Shown here: piece after piece, positions 35,301 to 47,600 of the stretch
Layout of the letters: every line of letters starts with the position of its first letter
Numbering within the stretch: the stretch's first letter is position 1
Source of the DNA: Amphibalanus amphitrite
Lineage: Eukaryota; Arthropoda; Thecostraca; Balanomorpha; Balanidae
Direction: 5' to 3'
NCBI RefSeq assembly: GCF_019059575.1
Contig: NW_024881583.1
Coordinates: forward strand, 990,501-1,054,500
DNA: 64,000 bases
Made by a program: the position numbers and the translations under genes
The notes under the pieces: model-generated
The model's database searches: none
What the model was told of the DNA's origin: nothing
Seen by the model: only the letters and a program-made list of their open reading frames with translations

Positions 35301-38300
35301 GTCGATTGGCATTCTAAGGATAAAGGACCTATCACTTCGGTGGTTGTTGACAATAATGTGATCGCTGACGAATAGTATTGACCGTTCATGCAAGCGTCCC
35401 ACATACCTGAATGCTATCTATTGCTCTATAAAAGTGCCAGTCCTTCAAAGATAACATTTTCAGTTGTGTGCGAATGTCAACCTTTGTATTTACCGGGTGA
35501 TCATTTTTGAATGATACAAAAACATTTGTTAACCCACGAGCCGCTGGGGGGGGGGGCATAAAGTTGCCCCCCCTTTACGTTTTGTGGAATATCTCCGAAA
35601 CCTGATGAGCTACGAACGTGAAACTTGGCATAGCTTCAAATGAATACCTAGGCAATGTTTGAAGAAAGTTTGGTGGTTGTAGCACCTAAGATGACGTCAC
35701 AGTGACGTCATAAAGTTTTGTCGTTTTCCGATATGGACCGTTTCTGATGACGCTGAGCATGAAACTCAACTGTAAATGAACTAGACAGCACCTGCTGTCA
35801 TCCTAAAACATCTAAGTACACTTCTATCTAGTTCCTGACCAATAATCGGCCCTTTATATTCGGTCCCATATATCTGATGTATCGTGAGGAAACTGAGAGT
35901 CGCAAATCTATAATTTGACTTATGACGTCACTGTGACGTCATTTCAAATGGGATCGACATTAAATTTGGACACAACTTTGGCTAGGTATTCAGGAAGATG
36001 TGTGCAAAGTTTCGCTTCTCTATCTCTTCGCGTTGCGACGATATCGTCGCGGAAGTAAAGGGGGGGCAACTATATGCCCCCCCCAGCGGCCGGCGGGTGG
36101 CGCGGAGGCCCAGCGGCCGCCGGGTTAATATCAGCCATGTGTTAAGCTGGATAGGTAAACCAAACACACCCATCGAACACGTACGGTGGGACATTTTATC
36201 TGGAACACACAGTCAGTCATTAATGTCAATAGCCAGCTTAGAGGAGGTGCCCAAAGTATGCTCCCCTCGCGGACCGCCGACCAGCTGAGCTCCGCTCGAT
36301 GCCGGGTTTGTCTGACCATTTTCTGCTGATTATCGCCGTCCCATGCTCCGGGTAAAGTCTCCTTCTACCACTATTAGATGTGCAATTGTCTTCGGCTCAC
36401 ATCTGACCACACCTGTCATTAGGTGAGGCCAGACACTCAAGTACAGTCACGAGAAGTCCGGGCTGTAAGACGGGCGGTCGTGCTCGCTTATTCGCAAGCT
36501 GCAGGCTTACCAGCTTTGGGACACGGGAACTCAATGACAGGAGCGGATGTTTATTTGTTTATTTGTTTATTTCTCCAAAAACATGTGTGGAGAAGCACAC
36601 TCTTGTTGAAAAGAGTGTCGGAGACGCGTGAATTAGTCATACAAAACCGGCCAAACGACAGGTTACAGCATTCTCAAGAAGGCCGTACCGTCCCCGGGTC
36701 CGCCAAACCAGTGCACTCGAACGCACTTCCATCAACAATGTCCACTTCGGAATTTTTGTTATTCTTAGTGTCTCCGTGCACTCCAAGATCCTTTGCAGGT
36801 CCCAGGAAGCCCGTATAACCGTGCTATTGCCTTTGCACATGCGCCATGAACTAAAATTTGTTGTGTTGCAAAGCCATCCAGCTGAGATATTGCATCGTTA
36901 CACTAAGATGTCCAAAAAGGGTATGCTATAAAACGGATGATATTTACCGTACCTTAGGACGGACTTGGACAATGTTGATAAAAAACAAAATGTCCAAATG
37001 TCCCTCATGTAAACCAGCACGTGAAATCAAAATATCTTGTCCTATCTTTGCACGTGGCGACTTTCTTTTTGTATCATTCAAAAATGATCACCCGGTAATT
37101 AAGACGATATTCCTATCTTCTCACATGCCATTTTCATAGACCCAAACAGGTCAAGGCTAGTACAGACTTTTAACTTGGCTCGGCACCAGGCATGATCGTG
37201 CAGAGCTTCGATACCTACCCATTCGTATGGATCGACAGTATTTGTACTATAATTGGTTTATTATTTACATCGTAAGCCTTTACATAGCCAAAACGTTCAG
37301 TTGCAGTTCAAACTGATACCTAATTAAATGCAAAGGACCGAACTTAACGCTAAATTAAATATGAGGGATTCTCTTCCAAAACCAGGGACGGTTGCTACCG
37401 CACGACGACCGTCATAACTGAAGAAATACGAGCTGCAACGAACGGTATTACACGTATCTTAACCCTCGCCGGCACATGCCATTTTGCGAGGGGGGGTACA
37501 TACGACCCCCCCCCCCCCTCGCGTTTGGCCCCTGATCGAGCTAGAGCTTCGCGGAAAAAAACGAGCGTGCTGCCCGTCACGAGAAGAAGCCGATGATACC
37601 AAATTTTAAGGTCCTAGGTCATCGGGTGACCTTCCAGGTCAGGTCAATGACCCAAAAATCGGGAAAATCAAGACCTGTTAGAAAGTCGTAAAGTGTGGCT
37701 GCTATGAGGGTTTCCGGGGTGCTGATCACGAATATCGTGTTAGTTTTGATCAGAGATGATGTCTTTAAGCATTTAGACCAGGTCGGGTCAGGTCAGGTCA
37801 GGTCAGCCGGTAGGGGTCGTGACGGGTATTCGTATTTCGTAGTACGTGTCAACCGTCTCTGACAGCTTCGTAACATGTTACGAAGGCACCAAAACTACTT
37901 CGTAAATGTTCAAATGGTTGCCAAATTCGAAATCAGCTAAAAAACTAGCCTAGAAACATGTAAAACTCGAAAACGTGAACCGAGGTCACCAAAGGTCAAT
38001 GACCTGACCTGACCTTCAGGTGACCTTGACAACCACCCTAATGCATGAGAGCAACATCAAATCACATGTTAAAACGTTTGAAACCACGAAAAGCTTGCAA
38101 ACGCGCGGCTAATGCGAGCCGACATACGCCGAATCGCGATTCCGCCCAAACATGGTCTCGGAAAGTAGGTCACAGGTCAAAGGTCATTTAGGTCAGGGTC
38201 ATGGAATTTTTAGGGTAGGTGTAAAATTCATCAATGCTAAGGTACTGAAAGATTTGTCGCGATCGGCCGCTTTTTACGCAAGTTATTCGCGAAAAACCTC

Positions 38301-41300
38301 AGGGTGGGTTGCATCAACCCTGTGCCGGCGAGGGTTAACAAGCGCTATGCATCCGGATTCCTGGTGTATAGCCTAACCATGGCAAATAAAAACAAACAAA
38401 CAAACTAACTAACAAACTAACCATCAAACAAACGAACAAAAAATCCATCCGGATTGGGCAGCGACGGACTGATCCATGGGTGCGCCCTGTATGACCGCTC
38501 ACCTTGGTTGTGAGCGTCTCGTCGTAGAAGGTGGTGTCGTACTCCCAGCGGTACCGACAGGGCGCTGTTGGCCACGAGACGTTGGCTCGCTCCGGCCACT
38601 GGCCACCTTCCTGGTACCACAGGGCCGTGTAGTTGACGTCGTACATGGTGCAGGAGTCGTAGCCGCCAGACTCGCCAGGAGGCAGTGAGAGAGCCTTCCG
38701 GTGGCTGCAGACAGAAGCGGGCAGGTCAGGTCAGACGGCGGTCAGGTCAGGTTAGACGGCAGTCAGGGCAGGTCAGACGGCGGTCAGGTCAGGTCAGACG
38801 ACTGTCGAGCATCAGGTCAGATTAATTGAAGACTGGTCAGTCCGTTAGGTCAGATCAGGTGGCGTTCGACCATCCTTTCAGGTCAGGCTAGATGATGACC
38901 GGTCTCTCAGGTCCGTTCAGTGCTCAGAGTTCAGTGCTCAGGCCAGATCAGACGGTGACCTACATATATAGTCAGATCAGACCATCTACATGACCGGTCA
39001 CTCCACCACGCTTAGTTTAGACAGTGGCCACTTAGGTCAGATAAAGAACGACCAATGCATTAGGCGCGACTAGTTAGTTCATCTCTATTCATCTTTGACC
39101 CTCGCACCTGAAGGGTCGAACGGACCTCTCATTGGTTTTTCGCAAATAACTCGCGCAAAAAGCAGCCGATTGCAATGAAAGTGACATTACCTTCGAGTTG
39201 ATCAATTTCAGACCTACCCCGAAAAGTTTATGACACTGACCCAAATGAACTTTGACCTGTGGGCCGTGACCTGTTTCTCGAGACCATGTTTGGCCGAAAT
39301 CGCCATTCGGTGTATGTCGGCTCACATTATCCGCGCGTTTGCAGTTGTTTTTTTGTAATTGTAAACGCTCAAACATGTGAGATGATGTTGGTCCCATAGA
39401 TTTGGTGGGTGTAAACGTCACGCCAAGGCCAGGGCAAGGTCACTGACCTCGGATTTCCTTTGCTCACTTTTTCGAGTTTTCTCTGTTTCTACGGTAGTTT
39501 TTGGAGCTTATGTCGAATTTAGCACCCAATGAAACAAATACATACGAGGTAGTTTTGATGCCTTCGTAACATGTTACGAAGCTGTCAGTGGTGGTTGACA
39601 CCCACTACGGATAGCCGGGAGGACGCCTACTGGTCGACCTGACCTGAACTGACGCCATCGGGCCTAAATGCATAAAGACTGATCAAAACTCATAGCATGA
39701 TATTCGAGATCAACACAAAAAAATAACCTCATAACAGCTTCACTTTACGACGTTCTAGCTAGTCCCGATTATCCTGGCTTTTGGTTCATTGACCTGACCT
39801 GAAATGTCAACCAATGACCTAGGACCTTAAATTCGGATACTGCCATGCCAACAATCAGTTCAAGTCGCGTGTCACATAACCGTGATGAGCACCGAGCTCT
39901 TGTGAGCTGATTGATAAAACACAGCGTAATCGTGCTGAGAAGCCGGGAAGTACTCGTAGTGTGATAAGCTCCTGATACACCCCAATCGCGTGAGTGGTAA
40001 GCTGTGTACTGAGCCGTGTAAACTAGGGCTTTATCATGGGCGGATAGGATGTAAGTGCCTGTGTGTGCACACTGAACACAATACGGCAAGTGGACAGATA
40101 AGCTGAAACCGTGTAAATGCTAAGTTAGGAGCATAGGGGTCGAGAGAAAAATGCTTCTCATCTCCCTCACTGTAGCAAGTCGTAAGATTTACTCCCTACT
40201 GTTTGGTTTAGGATGTCAGGATGTGGTTTTCAGGTTCAGGATGTGTGGTGTGTTATGTCATACATTTTTTTGTTTTGTTTCGTTTCACATTTTGCTGATC
40301 ATATCAAATATTTTTTCCGGTCATTCCTGTTTATCGGTGATACTTTAGCCGCTCTGTGTCAATTATAAACCTTTTATCACTATCATTTACGTACAGCCCA
40401 CCGCTGAAGTTATTTGCGGTTTTACCAATCTCAACAGATGGCTTTAGCCCGCGAGTTGCTGGGGGTGGCGTTAAACGCCCCCACTTATTTCGCCGCGCTA
40501 AGCGCCAAAATTTGGGTACCTGTAGGGAATTAATTGAAGTTTATTGTGACAAAGTTTCAAAAAAAATCGGTCGGAAAATTTTTGAGATATCGAGGCTATA
40601 GTGACGTTATGATTTCTGAGTTTTCGACCGAAAACGGCATATGTTCAAAAAATCATATGAAATCACAGAATAAAGACACAGACATGTCGTAAACGCCATT
40701 AGACTGCCAATACCATGAACAATCAAATGGCTATCTTCGATTTTTTATTTTTGTTCCGCATTTTCCAAAATCTTGAACTGAATCTTGGCAATTTCTCGTG
40801 ACTACTTCACGACCATGATACATGCATTTCTTAAATTGAACTTTTTGAACCAAACGCGTACACATATGATAAAATGAATGTCACATTCGTGTTCTACGCC
40901 CAAAATTACCCATAAAACATCCGTCACAGGCTGCGAATATCAGTTTTGATTTTCGGGGATATGTGCCTACCTGGTTGACCTGACCTTGACCCTGACCTAT
41001 GCTTGACTGACCCCTACATGGATCTGACACTCTTGTAGGCCTTAAATGAAGGCTTGTGCACCGTTTTGACAGAGTTTATGACGAGAGACGCCCATTGCGA
41101 GGTTCTGAAGTCCATGCTACTGAAAGCCCTATTTCAGGTGTTTGACCTGACCTTGACCCGACCTGTGGCCTCAAAATTCAACTTTAAAGTACTCATCTGA
41201 AGCGTCTCGTCGCGTTCTTTCGTTTGCCGCCTCGTGCGTTTCGCTGCGGCTATTGGTTCTCGAGTTATCGGCTGGGGGCGTTTAACGCCTCCCCCCTCTG

Positions 41301-41600
41301 CAAACGGTTGGTGGCGATTGGCGAAATACCCCAGCAACTGCCGGGTTAACTGACAAATTTTAAATACGGAGTGATCCAAAAGCAGATAGCAAAAGATAAA
41401 CTTGCAGCTGTAAGGATGTCGATTCGTGTAAGCTACATTCCAGGTTTCATTCTAGTCTGACTCTGGACTGGGAAATCCTTCCTAAGATACAGAAGCAAAG
41501 CATAACCACGACTGAAACCGCGCATTACTTCTGCGGTGGACTCTATTTACCTACCAGCAGAATGTGTCTCATCATACGGATGAATGAATAAATAAACAAA

Positions 41601-41631
<31 letters not shown>

Positions 41632-41644
41632 AAAAATAAAAAAA

Positions 41645-41675
<31 letters not shown>

Positions 41676-44600
41676 ATGAATAAACGAACGAACAAAGAAT
41701 ATGATCTGCAAACATTACAATTTTCAAATTCAAGGGACTCTCCTACCTTTAAAAAAGGTAACCGAAATTGGTATTAAAGTGATGTACCATGGCTCAGAAA
41801 GAGGCAAGAGCAAATATGAATATCTACCAAATTTTACCAAAACATATTCAGCGGTTTTTGACATATTGGACTTTCACTTTTGTTTATTTGTTGGAGCCTT
41901 CACTGTTCCTATGACATTATTTGGAAGCAATAATTTGGTACCTTTAACCCGCGCCCCGCCGGGGGTGGCAGAATCTGCCCCCCCCCCCCTCCCGTTTTTC
42001 GCCAATAACTTCTACACACGTCACGCCAACGATGTCAAACTTTCAGCACCTTATCATACATCAATTGAAGACGTTTCCTGAAAATTTGAGCAAAATCCGT
42101 CGGACAATTCTTTAGAAAACGACGTTTTAGTGACGTCATGTCCGCCATTTTCGCCTAAAAAACGGCAAAATTCCAAGCGCCGCTAACATCTTCATTTTTA
42201 AAGGGATCAAGACGTAACAAAAAAGGTTATACGTGATTCTATGTAGGGTAGACCGGGGCAAGTCGCCCCGCCGAGGTAAAACGCCTCACCGATGTTTCTC
42301 GGAACTGGCAAGGATCTGGGGAAATATTCTCTCTTCTATAAAACGTGCACTATATGATCATTATATGACCAGACTGGAAAGAAATTGTGATGACTCCTTA
42401 GGGAGATATAGCCAAAAATGTGTTTTTGGAGTGATTTTTATATTTTGTTGTCAGGTTATGCATCATGGCGTTCTTTTATGGTCCACATCAGGTTAACGAC
42501 TTTTATGTATTTTGAACAACTATTATCTAACGCTTATAATGCCGGGTTGGTTCGTGTTAAATTATGTCTTGCTGGAGTGCAAGGCGTTGTTTTCTGACCG
42601 AACTACGTGATGGGGTAAAACGCCCCAATAGGTCGCGGGGCAAAAAGCCCCATGGGGCGTTTTGCCTCATGTGTTGTTCGTACTACCCATTTCCTAATGT
42701 TCGGTAGCTGGCAAACAGTAAGTTTCTATGCATTTATGTGTAGTTTTCTCAGCAACCGGATGGCAAAGGAAGTATTTGGTTGACAGTTGCATGGCAATAA
42801 TTTATTATTTGGCCTTATGAGGCAGGTGAAAAACCTGCTCATACAATAGTGTCATAACTGAACACCTGATAGGATGGAAGGTGCTAACTTCAGTGCCGTG
42901 CCTCCCAAGGTCTAACGGACCTCTCATAAAAGATTTGGTCAACTAGCATGTTTAATCTTTAATCTAGAGTATGGGGCTTCTTGCCAACTCACTTCCTAGC
43001 TTGGAGTCCGATCATGAGTGAATGAATTTGAGGGGTGGAATTTAAAGTAAAATGTCCAAAGAACGCATTGAGCACAAATTTGGCCTTCCAGGTGATGTAG
43101 GACAAAAGTTATGTAGCAAAATAAATTATCTGGGGCGTCTTGCCCCAGGCTACCCTACTTTGTCTATCAAATGGCTATCTCGGTTTTTGAAATTGTTGGA
43201 TTTTGGCCCAAATAAAAAAAACTGACTTTTTTAGGAAAATTATCATAAAATCCAAAATTTTGAGTGTATAAAAAACGGAATATATGTCAGAGAAGTGGTC
43301 TATGTGCACCTACATACCAATTTTTAGAAGAATCAGTTCAAAAATGTGGGAGTTATTCAAAATCTTATGACGTCACGACACACAATTTTTTTAATGGATT
43401 TTTTGGAAGTTCTAGACCTCGTACGGAAACAAAAATAGCACCATTCGATTTGCCGTGAAAAAACTGCATCAGATAGACACCTTTTTAGGCCTTAACAACC
43501 AACTTCAAAATTTGACCTCGACCTGACCTTGACCTGACCTCGACCTGAAATTCATCCAGATGTGGTCCATATCACTTATTGAGTGTGCCCATTGAATTCT
43601 ATGAATAAAATGACCCATAAAACATGTGTCGCACATGCCCTTTTCTATATTTCGTTTTTGGTGACCTGACCTGACCTTGACCTTTGCATGACATTGTATG
43701 CAACGAATATTGTCTTGGTAGCCTGAGAACACGTTTTGGGCAATCAGTCTCAGTCCATTCTTCGGCAACTACGGTGCAAGGCCGAAACTGTAGAAACTTG
43801 CATTTTGTACCCTTGACCTGACCTTGATCTGACCTCTGACCTACTAAAGCAAAAAATTTGGGTTCTTAAGATCCGCCTTGTTGAGAGCTTTCGATTGCCG
43901 TTTTTCCCGTCTTTCTACGACCATCGGTTCGGAAGTTAGAGAGGGGGGCAGAATCTGCCCCCCCCCCTAGCAGGGCGCGTATGGCTAGCGGGGCGCGGGT
44001 TAAAGTGCAGCAGAGTTACGAGAAATGCAACATATACCACCAAAGCTGTACAAAGGTTTTAAATATAAGATTTTAAAATCTGCTAGATCTGCACTGACGT
44101 CACAAATTCAGAGGGGGCATTCAAATGCATCCCTCGGAATCCAAGTCCTGCAACTTTGAAATTAAACATTTTCAATTTAAGGCATTTCTTGCCGTTGCGA
44201 GTGCCAAAACCGGTTATTGTGAGCCAGGGACCCCAGTTTGGCTATCTCAATTCAAATCTAATGCTTAGGTCGGATGGTCACTTTAACCTCAGATAACCGT
44301 CATACCTAAATTGCTTGTCTACTTGTCTATGTTTGCATTGCCTAGCAATAGCGGCGGAACGCCTTCAATTAAAGAGGGGCACTGCCGACTTTTGGTCCCA
44401 TTCTTTCCACGCAACGCACCGGGCTAATGTTAAAATGCCAAAATCCAAGGGGAACACGGTGCCCCGGTGCCCTCCCCGTTCCGCCGCCTATGTTGCCTAG
44501 ATAAGGAAGCGCAAACCGCAACCTATCCACTGTTCAGGTAGGCGCGTTACCTCAAAATAAAACCAGGGAGGGGATAGCTGCCACGTGTCCGTGTGCCAGG

Positions 44601-47600
44601 TGACCGCGAGTACCGAATGAACATTCCTTGCGGTTTTCTCCATGTTCTATGCTTCCAACGCAAAATATAGCAGCTGAACTTTTAGAATCACGCTATGCTA
44701 GGCTTTTGAACTTTAGTGGTCTTTTCATTATAGTCGTCTTACTTAGTCAACGTTGATTTATACAGCGTTGACTAAATAAGACGTTGATTCATGGTACCTG
44801 GCTTCAGGCAATGTGAAGCTGAAATATGCACCGTCTGATGGGCAATATTAGCTATCAGTGGCGTATCTAGGATTTCTCTCAGGGGGGGTCCGCAGTCAAA
44901 AGGGCCCTTTACTGACTGGGTTGAAAGGGCCCTTAAGTGGCAAAAGGGCCCTTGTAGCCTGAGTTGAAAGGGCACTAACCCGCGCCCCGTAGGGGGGAGG
45001 GGGCGAAACGGTCCCCTGTCCTCTTCCGTAGCTATCTCCTAAATGACTGCAGATATCGCCACCAAACTTTCAGGACGTCTCTGGGCATCCATTTTACACA
45101 TTGTGACCAATTTTGTTCCAGATGCTATGATAGGTTGGCCGCAAATGACGTCAGAATGACGTCATGTTCTGCCATTTTCGACCCAAAAAAGATTTCGCAG
45201 GAAGAGCTGTCAGACCTACAGAGCTGTAGAAACATAAAAATGTTTCGACATAAAAGGTGTAGAATTAACAGGCCTAGGTCAAATCTGAGCACAGTTTACA
45301 GAAAGAGCGTTAAAAGAGCTTTGTTTGTGTTGTTGGGTTGGGCCCAGGCCCTTTCGGCTTTCGGTTTGACGAGACCATTTCAGGGCCGGAAGGATGATAG
45401 GAATTGAGGGAGACATTGGTCTGGGCGGGCACCTTGGTGAGTCACCGGGGCTGAGCCTGTCCAACAGGACAGGCCGACCAGCCCCCCAAGTGCTCACTGC
45501 TCACTGCACCCGGTTACGAGTGTGCTTCCTTAGGAGCTGCAGTGCGCTCCAATGGGAGCCGCCCGCATGGAATAAAGTTGCCCGTCCAGGTCCAGCCCGG
45601 ATCAGGGGTTGCAGCATGGAGGAGAAGTATTTGAATGTCCTGAGAATGGAAACAGCGAAACGGGTGTTAAAAGAGCTATTAACTACGCTTTTCCCGGGCA
45701 CTGTAGCTCTATTCATTTCCGAGTCATGCGGTGGTTTGTTGAAAATTGTCGAAATTGGACCTGAAAATTGGCGAAATTTGACCTTGGATGACCTATGTGA
45801 TGACCTGATCTAAAAAGTGACCAGAGTAATTTCGTCATTATTGTTTGCGTCCCTTCGAACGCTGCCTTTGGCGGGTTGGTATGTGGCTCAGAAGCCGAGT
45901 TAGAAGCACGGGGTGCGGAGCCGGAGCTGGAGCCGGAGCCGCCGGAGCCGTGAAACAATATAGCCCGGAGCCGGAGCCGGAGCCGGAGCCGTCAAAAAAG
46001 GCGGCGACTTCGGTCCGGTTGCTTTTTTTTTGAAGAGGAAAAAATTATTGACCTAGTTCGGTTTGACAGTACAAGGCAGTAAAACATGTGGTATTCAAAA
46101 TAGTCCTCTTATACAAATACAGAAGGAACGTGAACCAATCCTTCATCTTTTCTCTTCCACCCGTATTTAATTGTCTAGACTCTAGAGAATGTACTGAGTA
46201 CTGGAGCCGGAGCCGGAGCCGGAGCCGCCATGACATTTCACCCGGAGCCGGAGCCGGAGCCGGATCCGATTTTTTTCTCCGGAGCCGGAGCCGGAGCCGT
46301 CTGAAATTTCCACGGCTCCGCATCCCTGGTTAGAAGGACCCTGGCCGGCCGAGGGGGGCGTGGGTGCGACCACATCGTTTTTTTTTTTTTTTTTTTTTTT
46401 TTTGCTACAGCTCGGAACACGTCGGCAACAGAGAGCCAAAACTGGGCATAGCTACCTGACCTTTGATGCAAAACGGGCCTTGTGACACATTCATTTTCAC
46501 GGGGGCCTCTGGTCGTCTTAAGGACCCTATATTACCCTCAGAGGGACCCTCTGATGGCCTCTGAAGACCATCACTGGCCTCAAAGGGCCCTCTAGTGTCC
46601 CCCATAGGCCTTTTGGGTACCTGAAAGGGCCGTCTTTTTCTCTCCAGGGGCCCTTTTTTACCTCAAAAGATCCTCTTTTACTTCAGATGGCCGTATGTTG
46701 TTCTAATATGTACATGAGGCCCCTGGTGGCCTGAAATAGTCCTCATATCATCTAAAGTGACCCCCTGTTTGCCTTAGAAAAGAGGTCCCTCCGGGTGCCT
46801 GAGAGGCCCTGTTTGTGTCCCAAAGGGCCCTTTGTTGGCCTCATAAGGCCCCTAGTTTGCCTAAAAGTCTTCTGATTGTCCTAAAGGGCCCTCTGTTCGC
46901 CTCAAAGGGCTAGTTTTTTTCCTCAGAGTGCCTGATGACCTCATATAGCCCATAGTGGCCTGACATAGCTATTGTTAGCGAACTTTATCCATAAGTAATG
47001 CAACTACTGAGGCAGCAATGCAGCATTTGGTAAACTATGAGGCAGAGCATGACATTAATAGACAATGCTCTATGTGCCTATAAGATAATCACTAATCAGC
47101 ATATCAGCTGACAAGCTGAAATACAGTCACTAGCCCTATTCTTAATGTCATGGCGGGGACCGGATATGAATTATAGGCTATTTGGTAGTGCGTATCACCA
47201 AATGCAGATCTGACTGAATTTAATTATCGCATTACAACGTTTTATCTATGCATCATGCACCTATAGGTATGTAGGTATGCTTTAAACATATTGTTCCACG
47301 CGGTGTACATTCAACTCATACATTCAACCAAAAACCTGTTGGTGACCGTTCGAAAAACCTGTCCCAATTCGCGAACAGGGAATCTGAGAGTGCATTATCA
47401 AATCAAGTTGATCAGGCTCATCCAATAAGTGAAGTTGACAGAAATGGTAAAGGCTGATCCACAGCAGACGCCCGTAGTCTTATTCTTGTATTGTATAGTG
47501 CCTAATATTTAATTATATCGAAGCATACCTGGAGCGTGCACAATGCACATCTAGGTACCTTTGCTGCAGACGGAATCCGTCAACGAAATCAGTCTTTTCC

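Noticed and set aside
46045-46471. Overlapping frames of Pro-Ala or Gly-Ser repeats
   Set aside because: Six-frame products of the GGAGCC hexamer array and poly-T.
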